Below the pieces are notes generated by a model that worked only from the letters and a program-made list of their open reading frames with translations, had not been told where the DNA came from and did not search any database. Shown piece after piece: positions 14,344-26,520 of a stretch of DNA of 64,000 bases (the stretch's first letter is position 1; the number at the start of each line of letters is the position of its first letter). Position numbers and translations under genes: made by a program. The stretch covers positions 54,398,025 to 54,462,024 of the forward strand of contig CP136068.1 in the NCBI GenBank assembly GCA_032622095.1, given 5' to 3'. The DNA is from Siphonodentalium dalli (Eukaryota > Mollusca > Scaphopoda > Gadilida > Siphonodentaliidae).

Positions 14344-14448
14344 AAATATACTGACTTTGATCCAGAAATTGAAATAGTTCTTCAAAGCAGGCAGACGAAA
14401 AATAGAGAAAAACGACAATCGCGTATAGTGGATGAAGTGAAATCATTG
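14344..14448 (+). CDS. integrin alpha exon with furin-type cleavage site
   Basis: A 35-codon exon after TTTTTCAG and before GTGAGT. It reads KYTDFDPEIEIVLQS, then KNREKRQSRIVDEVK. The basic REKR followed by Q is the type of site cleaved in the secretory pathway to produce the heavy and light chains of many non-I-domain integrin alpha subunits. Confidence 0.93.
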
Positions 14449-14840
14449 GTGAGTTGGTTTTCATTCATTAGTGAATTCCTCATAAAGCTGAATAATGGCA
14501 TATGTTTCTTTACTCAAAAGTATGTAAATAATTGAAGCTGTTCTTTTGAAACAACAGTTTTCATTGTATAATGTTCATGTTGCGTTGAAAAAAAATTCAT
14601 TGTTTGACAGGCCCAGCCAGAGTTAATTGAATTGGAAACCTGTTTAGAAAATTTCCCATTTTCATAAGCATACCAAAAATAGGCAACTAAAAACCTGACA
14701 ATGGTTAATAATTCAATATTATGGTAAAAAATGAAACCTGAATCAAATTAATTGTTGTTTTTGCAGCCAAATATAATAATTTGCTCTCAATATGCTTTCT
14801 ACCATGTATAGTTGATGAATTTTTATGCTCCATGTTTCAG

Positions 14841-14963
14841 AGATGTTCTACATGGTGCACAGTTATCAACTGCCAGCTTGGTGCTATCGGTACAGAAAAC
14901 TCAAACTCAGATCAAGTGAAGATATCCATACGGTCAAGGTTGTGGAGTGAAACATTTGTTCAG
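14841..14963 (+). CDS. integrin alpha exon (light-chain cysteines)
   Basis: A 41-codon exon after CATGTTTCAG and before GTTTGT. It begins RCSTWCTVINCQLGAI and ends SRLWSETFVQ. The C..(x)..C...C cluster and the RLW-x-ETF motif are conserved in the membrane-proximal calf domain of integrin alpha chains. Confidence 0.95.
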
Positions 14964-15109
14964 GTTTGTCTACAATTAATGCTATTTAGATCAGATCCTG
15001 GCATAAGTTAATGTGTATTGTAGTCAAGATGACTACTGTACTGGAGTCATATATATTTCTTCCTTATTCTATACTGTGCCTGCTAGTGGCTGCTATATTA
15101 CAATATCCA

Positions 15110-15560
15110 GACCTAATTTTCTGGATGAGTTTTGTAAATTCCGCTACACACTGGGGACTCGTTGTAGATTCTATTTATTACATGATCCAAACCTCCATAA
15201 AACAAATGGGACATGAAACTAACATCGGCTTATATAAGGCTTGCGATGATGTCTCACATAACTATGCATTGTTTGCCGGCCTAGTGAAATAGTCCCAGAT
15301 AATTAAAGACTCTTTGACGTATTTAATGGTGTATATTTAATGAAATAACTTTTCAAACTCTTCATTCATTAGATTTTGTTGGAAAAATATTGGAAGCCAT
15401 AGTATTTTGAGACATGAGTACAGAATGTAAACAGACGACAAACCAGAAGTCACAGGTCACCTGGCACTATTTCCTGTTATACAACAAATGTTGCATATCA
15501 CAATTTATAGAATTGGTTTATTGAATGGAATAAGGGTAGGATCATGTATTAAACGTGAAT
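15110..15560. repeat. dispersed repeat, copy 1 (intronic)
   Basis: This stretch and 16985-17445 are diverged direct copies of one sequence. Shared landmarks are GTAGATTCTATTTATT, AATAGTCCCA, AAAGACTCTTTG and GTCACCTGGCACTATTTCCT. The two copies lie about 1.9 kb apart in the same integrin intron. The transposon family is not identified. Confidence 0.75.
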
Positions 15561-15771
15561 TTCACACTTGCAACAAAAGAGTCTTCAATCTATAGAATTT
15601 GGCAAGGAAGCCGTGAGGGACCATTTAAAAAATATAATTATTAATCAAAATTTAGGACTTTCACCATCAGTTGCACACAAAAAGAGTGTTCAAAGTATTC
15701 TTCACTCAAGAGTCAATCTTTTTTGGAAATTTTTATTGTCCAAACAAATATATCAGCCATCTCAATGAAAT

Positions 15772-16647
15772 TATGGCTGTCATGATCATATGAGTGTTCA
15801 ATGATGTTCACATTGTTTATTCTTTGGTATGGCTGTCATGATCATATGAGTGTTCAATGATGTTCACATTGTTCATTCTTTGGTATGGCTGTCATGATCA
15901 TATGAGTGTTCAATGATGTTCACATTGTTTATTCTTTGGTATGGCTGTCATGATCATTCACATTGTTCATTATTTGGTATGGCTGTCATGACCATATGAG
16001 TGTTCAATGATATTCACATTGTTCATTCTTTGGTATGGCTGTCATGACCATATGGGTGTTCAATGATATTCACATTGTTCATTCTTTGGTATGGCTGTCA
16101 TGACCATATGAGTGTTCAATGATGTTCACATTGTTCATTATTTGGTATGGATGTCATGACCATATGAGTGTTCAATGATATTCACATTGTTCATTCTTTG
16201 GTATGGCTGTCATGATCATATGCGTGTTCAATGATATTCACATTGTTCATTATTTGGTATGGATGTCATGACCATATGGGTGTTCAATGATATTCACATT
16301 GTTCATTCTTTGGTATGGCTGTCATGATCATATGCGTGTTCAATGATATTCACATTGTTCATTATTTGGTATGGATGTCATGACCATATGAGTGTTCAAT
16401 GATATTCACATTGTTCATTCTTTGGTATGGCTGTCATGACCATATGGGTGTTCAATGATATTCACATTGTTCATTCTTTGTATGGCTGTCATGATCATAT
16501 GCGTGTTCAATGCCATTCACATTGTTCATGCTTTGGTATGGCTGTCATGATCATATGCGTGTTCAATGCCATTCACATTGTTCATTCTTTGGTATGGCTG
16601 TCATGATCATATGCGTGTTCAATGCCATTCACATTGTTCATTCTTTG
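15772..16647. repeat. 56-bp tandem repeat array
   Basis: About 15-16 copies of TATGGCTGTCATGATCATAT followed by GAGTGTTCAATGATGTTCAC and ATTGTTCATTCTTTGG. Variants include ATGACC for ATGATC, and one internally deleted copy near 15,940. It lies between the two copies of the dispersed repeat in the same intron. Confidence 0.95.
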
Positions 16648-16984
16648 AGGGATCTTTTGTTTTACCTTTAATTTTTATTTTATAAACATAATTTAATATT
16701 TTCCAAATGTTATCCATATGTTTATCTTTGCTTTGATTAAACATATTTTATTGAATGAAATAATTATATCACAAAGGGATCGGAGCGCAAGTGTTGGCAC
16801 TTAGTAGTAGTCATTGCTCCTCTCCCACAGTAACACACGCACATTGAAGTATATACATCAATATAAACATGGTATTTCATCATTAATGAAAAAAATAATG
16901 TGAATGTCTAATTAAATATATAGAGGATCTACAATGAGTCCCCAGTTTATAGAGGAATTTACAAAATGAGTCCAGTAAATTAGG

Positions 16985-17445
16985 TCTGGACCGAGCCTTT
17001 GGACACTACAAACTGGGCAAGAGTGGTAGATTCTATTTATTGCATGGACCAAAACATCGACAAAACATACTTAAATCAACAAATGGGACGCGAAGCTATC
17101 ATTGGCTTCTATGAGGCATGCGATGACGTTTCACAGATCTAAGCGTTGTTTTCCCACGTGAAGAAATAGTCCCATATAAATAAAGACTCTTTGGTCTATT
17201 TAATGGCATATATTTAATGACATAACTTTTCAAAACTCTTCATTCATTATAATATGGAAAAATATGGAAGCCATAGAATTTTGAGATGTAGCGTACGGAA
17301 TGTAAACAGAGGACAAACTGGAAGTCAAAGGTCACCTGGCACTATTTCCTGTTATTAAATGAACGTTTAATATCACAATTTATAGAGCAGGTTTATTGAA
17401 TAGAGTAAGGATAGGATGATGTAATAAGTGAGTTGTCATATTGGG
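16985..17445. repeat. dispersed repeat, copy 2 (intronic)
   Basis: Diverged direct copy of 15110-15560 with many substitutions and small indels. The region from 16650 to 16985 and from 17445 to the next exon at 17952 is unique AT-rich intron with nothing recognised. Confidence 0.75.
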
Positions 17446-17951
17446 AGCTGTAGTTTTTCTTGTTCAATGGGGGGTAGCCCGTTTCTAAATCAATTGAAGT
17501 GATTACTATCACAGATGAATTTCTGGGTTGCTTGGAATATTAATGTATTTTGCTTAAGTGTGTATATGAGGGGTCACCAAAGAGAACTGTTATTACTGAT
17601 ATGCTACCAGATTGCGATGGAGAGTAGGACAGCATTTCTCATTGATGACTATATAGTTGGAATTTAAAAAAAAAGTGTTGTGAATTTTCAACCAGATATC
17701 CACAGGGACACAGAGGTGATTGAGTTAATAGATCTCTACATCTGCATCGCATTCTACATTGGATAACATTTACACTTTTAGTTCCATGATTAAAATATTT
17801 GGGTGGTGTAGGTATTAGTGGGCAGACATGATTTATTTTTGTTTGCGTTGATTCTCTTGCATGGAAGCTGAAACTTTACTTAATACTTATTCAGTACAGT
17901 TAAATAAAGCTGTTTTCATGATTCTTAACTTAAATATACTATATTTTTCAG

Positions 17952-18068
17952 AAAAGATATTCATCTATACTAGCTTTGACATCCGTTGCTAAGGCAACAG
18001 TCAGAGATATGCCATATGGTGAGGATATATTGCAGCAAGGTCATATATTTGCCACAGATATGACTGAG
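17952..18068 (+). CDS. integrin alpha exon (membrane-proximal calf-2)
   Basis: A 39-codon exon after ATATTTTTCAG and before GTAAGC, phase 0. It reads KRYSSILALTSVAKATV and ends GHIFATDMTE. The alternating strand ending in an acidic residue just before the transmembrane exon is typical for integrin alpha. Confidence 0.9.
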
Positions 18069-18520
18069 GTAAGCTTTTAGTATTTGTTTCAAGTTATTCT
18101 GAAATTATTTTGTTAACATCTTATAAGGGGTTATAAATCTTTTTAGGTTGTTTTTTTAATTTATTCTCTGAACATTTCCCATGTGGAATGGAGTTAAGCA
18201 TCAGCCTTATATGATTCTCTAACTTCACAAATATCATTATAGACAATTCAAGGCACTATTGAAATCCTTGTGCAATCAATATAGGCATACCTTAACACGT
18301 CGACTGCTGACTGCCATTCCATTACATGCAAAAGGTATGAGACAACTCATAGTCTGCAGTCAAGGGGTTAATAACCTTCCATCAAATTGGAATCATGGCT
18401 GCATATAGTGTCTGTCATTTTCAAAATAAGGTCCCCAGAGGGTGAATTTAGTGACGCTATCCCACACAGCGGGCTAGCATAACCAAATTCACTCTGCTTA
18501 GGCCTCAACTGTTATGGGAG

Positions 18521-18605
18521 ACCTACAATCATACGAGTGATTTAAATAGAATAAAAGAAAGTCTGGACTTGGTCGAAATGGATGAAAATTGAATTAAAGT
18601 TATTG
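18521..18605. repeat. dispersed repeat fragment
   Basis: GATTTAAATAGAATAAAAG, then AAAGTCTGGAC and GAAATGGATGAAAATT. A second copy with the same order lies at about 27093-27165. Family unknown. Confidence 0.6.
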
Positions 18606-18650
18606 GACACCCATTGGTTTATTTTTGAGAAATACAGAAGATTTCAAGAC

Positions 18651-19459
18651 TAGGGCCCTGCGAATCGAAATCGTTCATCTGATTCGATTCGATTCGAAAT
18701 CGACTACCATGAATCAGGATTTTGTCGTATCTTTGGTGACAGGTGCATTTCTGTGCTTTCTACAGACCACAATGCTCTTACCAGTAAAGAAAATTCACTA
18801 TAATAAAATAGTAAATGACTTAAACATATGCACGTACCATTATACCCAATGGCAGGACATGTAATGATATTGCCAACTAATCTATAATTAATTGACCCAA
18901 TCTGTAAAAAAAGAATGAAATAAGTGAACAACAAAATTGCCACACAAGGCTGTGAGCTTGTGTTGTTCCAAGAATGATGGGAATTCCATAACACACATGT
19001 ATGCCATATTTAGATCTTTGTTTGATTTGCATAAATGCGAGTCTGAATCTAAGTCCTGTGTATTTTTGTAAACATTGTCCGGTAAGTCTGTCAGTTCAAG
19101 CGACAGACAACACAATCATCGCAAGTGTAACGAAAAACACTGCGCTATTCAACAAAATGAAACAGGCATAACGCGGTACGCTTGTCCGTATTTATGTAGA
19201 CATTGGTTCTCTCATGCATGTATGCTCTTATCTGTAATCAACGATTGCTTAGGCACAGAAAATGCATAGTGGTGTGTAGATAAGTGCATGATATGCATAT
19301 ATTGTGCTACATCGACGATCACCAGGTGGTTTTCACCAGGAAATTTTAGGTAATTCTTCGATTGGCTCAGTAACAATTATTTGATTCGATTTCGAATCGT
19401 TTGCCTGATTTGATTCGAGATTTGATTCAAAATGAAAACATCTGATTTGCAGGGCCCTA
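18651..19459. mobile_element. hAT-like non-autonomous transposon (MITE)
   Basis: An 809-bp element with inverted ends TAGGGCCCTGC, continuing as AATCG-rich sub-terminal repeats (GATTCGATTCGATTCGAAATC at left, its diverged inverse at right). It is flanked by TTCAAGAC on the left and TTCAAAAC on the right, an 8-bp target duplication with one mismatch. The 8-bp duplication and the (C/T)AGGG ends are those of the hAT superfamily. It has no transposase frame. It sits in the integrin intron before the transmembrane exon. Confidence 0.78.
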
Positions 19460-19882
19460 TTCAAAACGTTCAATAAAAGAATTTGTCTTGTCCTTGAACA
19501 ATATAATACAAACTGATTATATTGACAATGCCGTTGACAACATAAACATTTTACAAAAAATATATTGACTAAATTATGAGGTATAGTCTATATATCTCAC
19601 ATTTGTTTAATTAAATAAATCAAAATCAACCTAAATTTTAGTATTTATTTATTTATTATTACAAGCCACAATCTTCAGCATGTGCAATAAACATGGAACG
19701 ACATAGTTCTGTGAACATTATTGTTATTGCACTCGTTTGTCGTGCTTCGAGGTCAAACTGGAACTTCCAGTTCTCATTTTAATTACCATCACGTCACAAC
19801 AAACTCATGCAATAACGTTAACCAGTTCAAATACTTTTGTTGTTCTATCTTTGTCATTGACCCTTTGTTTAATTTTTTGCAG

Positions 19883-20008
19883 GCAGTAACGCTGGTTAAT
19901 CCTGCCAGGTTACATCTTGTATCCAAACCAATTGAGATTTGGATCATAGCTGTCGCCGCCTCAGCAGGAATATTACTCTTATTTTTACTTATAGTTTTAC
20001 TGTGGTGG
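19883..20008 (+). CDS. integrin alpha exon (transmembrane helix)
   Basis: A 42-codon exon after AATTTTTTGCAG and before GTAAGT. It reads AVTLVNPARLHLVSKPIEIW and then an uninterrupted hydrophobic stretch of about 24 residues ending LLWW. It encodes the single membrane span. Its phase-0 end allows either of the two following CGFF exons to be joined. Confidence 0.96.
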
Positions 20009-20573
20009 GTAAGTATCCCGATTTTGATTTCTGTCAAGCATACATACACTACCCATAATGCATGTTACCACACAAACGATGAAGTCCTTAATATTTGGAT
20101 ATTTATTTGCTAATGTTTTTAAATTCCTAGAACCATTGTAATAAATAGTTGGTAAACACTAAAATTTTTACTTCACATTATAAAATTCTACAAAATTTTG
20201 TATCAGAAAGAAACTATTTTTGCTGCTGTTTTAAGCTGGATCTGTTGTAAATGGAGTGGAAGATGGTTCATCAAATCATTTCATGCAATCAAATGAATAT
20301 AACAACTATTGATTGAGTATACTGAATATACAAGGTGTCTTTATGCTTGATAGAATTTTTCCTCTTTTTTTCCTTAAAATGTTTATCTTCCTTGGCAATG
20401 GTGTTTTGATTTTTGGTTATGGTTTATTGGTACTGGTAATTGAAAATAACTTTATGGTTTGACATGGTACTCAGGTTTTTTTCAAAACTAGATTTATTTC
20501 CTTCATTTGGCAATGGGCTACTAAAACAACCTCACACACAAAAAAAAGTAAAGTCTCTATTTTATCACTGCAG

Positions 20574-20642
20574 TGTGGGTTCTTCAAACGCCAGAAACCT
20601 GAGTATGAAGAAGAAAACAAGGAAGTTAAGGAGGGAAGTTAA
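20574..20642 (+). CDS. integrin alpha alternative last exon A (short tail)
   Basis: After TTTATCACTGCAG the exon reads CGFFKRQKPEYEEENKEV and ends KEGS, then TAA: 22 residues. CGFFKR is the conserved membrane-proximal integrin alpha motif. The rest is acidic and lysine-rich. If spliced to the transmembrane exon, the 3' UTR would continue through or before exon B. Confidence 0.9.
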   Translation, partial: CGFFKRQKPEYEEENKEVKEGS

Positions 20643-20752
20643 TCTCCTTGCATGATCCCCTACATGAGATGAGACAGACACATATATATTCTGCCTTATT
20701 CGCGAAAGAAACTTGAGTTCTTGAAATGACTCAAATGCTTTATTTTCTGCAG

Positions 20753-20860
20753 TGTGGTTTCTTCCGAAGGCGGAAACCAGAAGATTATGGATATGAGAAT
20801 GCACCAACGTATAATGGAACGACGACCAGGATGAACATTGACGAGAAGCAGTGGGAATGA
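20753..20860 (+). CDS. integrin alpha alternative last exon B (long tail)
   Basis: After TTTATTTTCTGCAG the exon reads CGFFRRRKPEDYGYENAPTY and on to NIDEKQWE, then TGA: 35 residues. It is a tandem paralogue of exon A (TGTGG-TTCTTC at both starts) but has tyrosines and a different C-terminus. Skipping exon A gives this tail. The two exons cannot both be used because exon A ends in a stop. Confidence 0.9.
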   Translation, partial: CGFFRRRKPEDYGYENAPTYNGTTTRMNIDEKQWE

Positions 20861-21015
20861 GAGGAGTGGGCGTTAACCTTTATAGCTGTATTGTGATATT
20901 CTACATTATTCAACTCCATTATATCATCGGTTGAGTTGCACTGCCAATGCATTTTCTTGTAAAAAGCTGTCAATTAGCCAAATTGCAGTGCCACAGTTTA
21001 AATTGCAGCATGACA

Positions 21016-21021
21016 AATAAA
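21016..21021 (+). terminator. candidate polyadenylation signal, integrin gene
   Basis: AATAAA 155 bp after the exon B stop codon. A second AATAAA is at 21157-21162. Either could end the transcript. Confidence 0.5.
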
Positions 21022-21199
21022 CTTTATGGGTTAAATTGCAGTGCCGCAGTTAGTGATACTTTGTTTTAAAAGCATCTTGTATAACAATTTTCAAATATCT
21101 TAATGGAAAATGGATCTGGTCTTTCATCAATCATTTCTCTCAGAAGTTTTGAGAAAAATAAACAATATTTCTATAACTAATTAAAGTTGGTTTCTTATT

Positions 21200-23756
21200 G
21201 TCGGCCTGGCATCAATTTGTTGATGAATTAAAGTTCTTGGGGAGCCAATTAAAGTGAAATTTCCTGGAATTAAAAAGAACACAGATCCTAGTTTCATAAT
21301 ATAAATTGAGTTCCACATCTCTATTTGTACCTTTAATCATGAGAACCAGTGTGTTTCAATTTTGCCATGAGAACCAATGTGTTTGAATGTTGCCGTGAGA
21401 ACCAATGTGTTTCAATGTTGCAGATAGAAACTCTCTGGCTATTTTAAAATAATTAACTGAAATTGTGTTTCGATTAATCTATGCAAATAACCTTGGTGTA
21501 AGTCACTTTTGTTGTCAAATGAGGTAGACAAGGAGACAGTGTACTGCAATTGTTCGGCCCAAAGAGATTTATGAGCTCAGGATTGTTTTCACACCGAGAT
21601 GACTAATGTTTTTTTTTTGCTTTCAATATCAATTTGCATTTTGCTTGTTATGAGTTTGTACTATCCATATAATTTGTGTGTCCACATTTCATGCTAATAA
21701 GAAATCTATTCAGGTAACAAGAGCCTGTTTGTTTTTACAACAAATTGTCTCTTTACCTGAACATTACAGCTTTGATCACAAAGTTTCATCTGCAGTGTTG
21801 GTATAAGCAATTGTGTTGTTTTATCCTTGTGTATTTTGTTATTTTGCCAATATGGATCCCATGGTGGTTTTTTGTTTGTTTCATCAAGAACCATTTAGTC
21901 CCAAAATTCACTTGACTCCCAACTGTTTAATAAACTATTGGACTTTCTTTTGTCATCTTGTACTAACTAATTGTATCTGGGCCAAATCATTGTGGTTCAA
22001 CAGGAAAGTCCTATCTTTGGGTGAGGTGGAACCTTTTCCGCAATAATACACATTTGCACCATTGTAGAGTTTGGAATTTGAAACAAAAAGAAACCAAAGA
22101 GTAATATTCTTTTTGTATTTGATTGATTTCTTTACAAATCAACAATATAAATAAAAGATATAAATGTAAACTTTTGACTATTTGCAGAACGTGATGTACT
22201 TTTTCAGAAGACACTGTTTTCTATGTCTACCTCAATACATGGTTGTAGATGAGTACATTTGTTTTCTCTTTAAGAGACACTGTTCTTTCTGTCTATTTCA
22301 TCATTTATGGTTGTAATTAAGCAGATTGTTTTGCTTTCTTAGCCAGGAGATTGGCAAGTGCTATCTGAATCTTCATATGAAATGAGATTCATACAAAATG
22401 AGATTCATACATGTTCATTGTTGAATTATTGAGATTGTTGTTGTCATAATTATATGTTCATTTGTTAAATGGTTATGAGTGATTAGTCTTTTTTCATCTG
22501 TTTCATTTATTGCCTAAGTTCTGTTATCTTCGCTTGCCAGTGACATTGATCAATTTGGAAAAAAATCTATAGTGAGAATGACATCATTGCCTATACCTTG
22601 CCATATTAAATAATTATATCTTCAAATGTGTTTGGATGTCGATATTATAGTTTTTGAAAGTCAACAAAACTGGTTTTCTTCTAATTTTCATGGTCTCTCT
22701 TTCCCATGATGATTAATATAATGCTTGATAACTTAATACTACTTACAATAGGCTTGAAAATAATATCTTATTTTCAAAGGAGTAGGCCTTGTTTGAATGT
22801 CTGCAGAAGGTGAACATTACATTGTGCATTTTTTGGAATCTATTTCTGCAAATTTCAGTATGTTCAGCAACAGTATAGATATAATGGTACGGAATTTAAT
22901 TGGATAGAATACTGGTGTTGTGATGAAACCCAAAATATTGGAGTGGAATGTTCAAAAAAATTATAATATATATGCATATTTAAGTTGTAGACATACAATT
23001 AAATATACCTGGTCATGATCGCATACCAACACCAAGTCTTCTCTATATGAAACTTACTCCCATTTTAGACTTTCAAACTGAGCTTGACATTTAAAGGCTG
23101 ATTATTTGGGAATCACCTTGATCAATAATATTCAGCATTGGAAATGCATTGCTTAATACACTAGAAAGTGAGTGCGTATCCCAGCACTATAAGATAATAA
23201 GGTTTGATCTACATCTTGGCCATATGTCTATCTCAGCTGGCTGGCGATGGTGGAGGAAACTGGGTCTAATCATCTGGAGTGAATGTAATGTCTGAATGAC
23301 TGACTTTTATTGAGTGCATTAACCCTTTCATGACGGGAGCTGTGCTGGTGCAGCATTAAAGACCTCCCTTGCATATATAAGAAAATGCACTGGCTTACAA
23401 TGTCAAGGTAAATATTGTTAGCCAATGTATTCTCTTCTATATGCTAGGCTCCCTATGGTAGACTCGCATATATAAAAGAATGCATTGACACAAGGTTTTC
23501 GCAAAATTTCAGGAAGCTCTAGTCATGGAAGGGTGAATGAGAAGGGTGAATGAGATATATAAATTCATTGATTTATAGAGTGCTTGTTGCTGAGATAGAG
23601 AGTGTGATAAACTTTTATGAAAACAAGATGATTCTAAATGTTCATGAGTCTCCAAGACCTCTATAAATAACGGTATACCATATATATAAATTTATAAGAA
23701 CAAGATGTGGTTAAGAATTTATTAAGCAAATACACCTGATTCTCCTGAACTAAACG
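21200..23756. other. AT-rich intergenic sequence
   Basis: Downstream of the integrin gene no gene is recognised. At about 21342-21425 there are three copies of a roughly 30-bp unit (GAGAACCAATGTGTTTCAATG). The remaining open frames are short and lack family features. Confidence 0.6.
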
Positions 23757-25072
23757 GTAGCCATAAATAAACATTTCACCAAGCCCGTGAAAGCCACTAA
23801 ACGGTAGCCATAAATAAACATTTCACCAAGCCCGTGAAAGCCACTAAACGGTAGCCATAAATAAACATTTCACCAAGCCCGTGATAGCCACTAAACGGTA
23901 GCCATAAATAAACATTTCACCAAGCCCGTGAAAGCCACTAAACGGTAGCCATAAATAAACATTTCACCAAGCCCGTGAAAGCCACTAAACGGTAGCCATA
24001 AATAAACATTTCACCAAGCCCGTGAAAGCCACTAAACGGTAGCCATAAATAAACATTTCACCAAGCCCGTGAAAGCCACTAAACGGTAGCCATAAATAAA
24101 CATTTCACCAAGCCCGTGAAACCACTATAAATAAACATTTCACCAAGCCCGTGAAAGCCACTATAAATAAACATTTCACCAAGCCCATGAAAGCCACTAT
24201 AAATAAACATTTCACCAAGCCCGTGAAAGCCACTATAAATAAACATTTCACCAAGCCCGTGAAAGCCACTATAAATAAACATTTCACCAAGCCCGTGAAA
24301 GCCACTATAAATAAACATTTCACCAAGCCCATGAAAGCCACTATAAATAAACATTTCACCAAGCCCGTGAAAGCCACTATAAATAAACATTTCACCAAGC
24401 CCATGAAAGCCACTAAATAAACATTTCACCAAGCCCATGAAAGCCACTATAAATAAACATTTCACCAAGCCCGTGAAAGCCACTATAAATAAACATTTCA
24501 CCAAGCCCGTGAAAGCCACTATAAATAAACATTTCACCAAGCCCATGAAAGCCACTATAAATAAACATTTCACCAAGCCCGTGAAAGCCACTATAAATAA
24601 ACATTTCACCAAGCCCATGAAAGCCACTATAAATAAACATTTCACCAAGCCCGTGAAAGCCACTATAAATAAACATTTCACCAAGCCCATGAAAGCCACT
24701 ATAAATAAACATTTCACCAAGCCCGTGAAAGCCACTATAAATAAACATTTCACCAAGCCCATGAAAGCCACTATAAATAAACATTTCACCAAGCCCGTGA
24801 AAGCCACTATAAATAAACATTTCACCAAGCCCGTGAAAGCCACTATAAATAAACATTTCACCAAGCCCATGAAAGCCACTATAAATAAACATTTCACCAA
24901 GCCCATGAAAGCCAATATAAATAAACATTTCACCAAGCCCATGAAAGCCAATATAAATAAACATTTCACCAAGCCCATGAAAGCCACTATACGTAGTGAA
25001 ACAAGCCCATGAAAGCCACTATAAATAAACATTTCACCAAGCCCATGAAAGCCACTATACGTAGTGAAACAA
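23757..25072. repeat. two-phase minisatellite (47-bp then 36-bp units)
   Basis: The first eight or so units are 47 bp (TAAACGGTAGCCATAAATAA, then ACATTTCACCAAGCCCGTGA and AAGCCAC). From about 24118 the unit loses CGGTAGCCA-type sequence and becomes 36 bp (TATAAATAAACATTTCACCA, then AGCCCGTGAAAGCCAC), repeated about 25 times with GTG/ATG variation. The last two copies carry TACGTAGTGAAACAAGC. Because 36 is a multiple of 3, the array yields open frames on both strands, up to 317 codons on the - strand. I regard these as artefacts. Confidence 0.96.
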
Positions 25073-26339
25073 GCTTGATACCTTCCTGTCTTCTTTTTTT
25101 GGAATCATAAGTCGTCTTAGTTGATATGCGACTGATACAGATCCTGGCTGATACAGACTCTGGCTTATAAGGACCGAGGCTGATACTGACCCCTGGCTAA
25201 TACAGACCCTTTTATGATAACCATAAAGACCGATTATAGCACTCAGAAAGTTGAAAACAGCAGATTATTTCGGTAGTTTCATTTTATGGAATATAAATTC
25301 CGTGTCTTTGTCTATCAAGTATGTCTGACCTGTTTTGACTACCGGAATGGCATAAAAATGATACCTTACTATGTCCGTCTTGAGGCTTGAAAGCGAAAAT
25401 AGCATTACTTCTGATGTGAGCCAATCGCCGTGCCTACTTATCAAAACAGTGATAAGAAGTCCTTATGGCTGTTTACACATGTATATCCTTCATGAATCGT
25501 ATGCCCTTTATTAATTATTAATAATTATTTGTAAAAAAAAGATGACATTAGTAAAAAAAATAGTTCAATCGATGAAGATATATGCGAGTGGATATATGCA
25601 AGTATCACTTTTTATGGTGTGTATATACTGAGCTCACTCAACCAAATCTCGGAATGTATCACTGTGCTTCTCTTTATTCTTTTCATATAGTTAGTCCTAA
25701 TATTCAGATATTTAGATATATCAATGAATATATGTTTTTGCCAATTACTCATACAAAATCACCAACAGATATTCAGAAATGACAAAAATTATATTTCATA
25801 TAATGAGATCCGTATCAGTCGGGTCTGTATAAGTCAGGATCCATATCAGCCGCAGGCTGTAAAGAGCCATTGACTGTAACAGCCGGTGGTTTGTAAAAGG
25901 CAGGGTCCATGTGAGCCAGAGTCTATCAGCCGGGGTCATATCAGCTGGCATTAGTCTAAAGTGATATTTGTCTTGACATATTGTGCGCCAGACGAGTTCA
26001 GCAGGAGTTAATTGTCTTGAATTCAACTTAATCTGAAAACTTCAATCAGAATGCAAGCTTTGATAAATGTATTAACTTCTTCACTGCTAATTGACATCAT
26101 GGCGTTGTATTCAGGGGAATTTTATAGAATTTTTTTAGTGTAAAAATATAACGGGGATGTCACAAAATCCATAAAACTGACTCCACGCAAGGGCTATTAT
26201 CATTCATAATCCTGGTATAGTATACACTGATTCAAACTTTGGGATACAATGGTTCGATGCACTAATCGCTAGTTCAGTTATGAATAATGACCGACTGGTA
26301 GCATGCTGAAGTAGGCCGTACTCAGTACAGAAGAGCACA
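25073..26339. other. intergenic, with inverted low-complexity segments
   Basis: Short GGCTGATAC-GAC words at about 25125-25215 reappear in inverted orientation at about 25800-25950 (GTATCAG, GTCAGGATCC, ATATCAGCC). This gives a loose inverted pair about 700 bp apart. No gene is recognised. Confidence 0.4.
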
Positions 26340-26520
26340 CAGTGTGTGTGACATTTTACGGACGTACTCAGTATGGACATATAGCACACAGTGTGACATT
26401 TTACGGACGTACTCAGTACAGATGTATAGCACACAGTGTGACATTTTATGGACGTACTCAGTACGGACATATAGCACACAGTGTGACATTTTACTGACGC
26501 ACTCAGTACAGACGTATAGC
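26340..26520. repeat. 45-bp tandem repeat, four copies
   Basis: The unit contains AGCACACAGTGTGACATTTT and ACGGACGTACTCAGTACAGA. It gives small open frames on both strands that are not genes. Confidence 0.9.

Larger units (their letters stand above)
8079..20860 (+). other. integrin alpha subunit gene, 3' portion (spliced)
   Basis: Ten exons spell the C-terminal part of an integrin alpha chain, a cell-surface adhesion receptor that pairs with a beta subunit. In order they encode calf-domain strands, the GPEVVHLY and NQGPSNVS motifs of the calf region, a REKRQ furin-like site that would cut heavy from light chain, the light-chain cysteines (RCSTWCTVINC), a transmembrane helix, and CGFFxR at the membrane-cytoplasm border. 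All introns are GT-AG and the codon phase is continuous from exon to exon. The pattern (cleaved chain, GP-x-VVH-Y) is closest in my judgement to the alphaV/alpha5/PS2 group, though the alpha3/6/7 group is not excluded. The ligand-binding propeller exons lie left of the window. Two alternative terminal exons are present. Confidence 0.93.

Noticed and set aside
15011-15292. 93-residue frame downstream of the light-chain exon
   Set aside because: It lies in an intron and overlaps a dispersed repeat with a diverged copy at 16985, where the frame is broken.
24079-25032. Open frames up to 317 codons on - and 191 on + over the 36-bp array
   Set aside because: The unit length is a multiple of 3, so open frames on both strands are expected. 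No start context, splice sites or family match.
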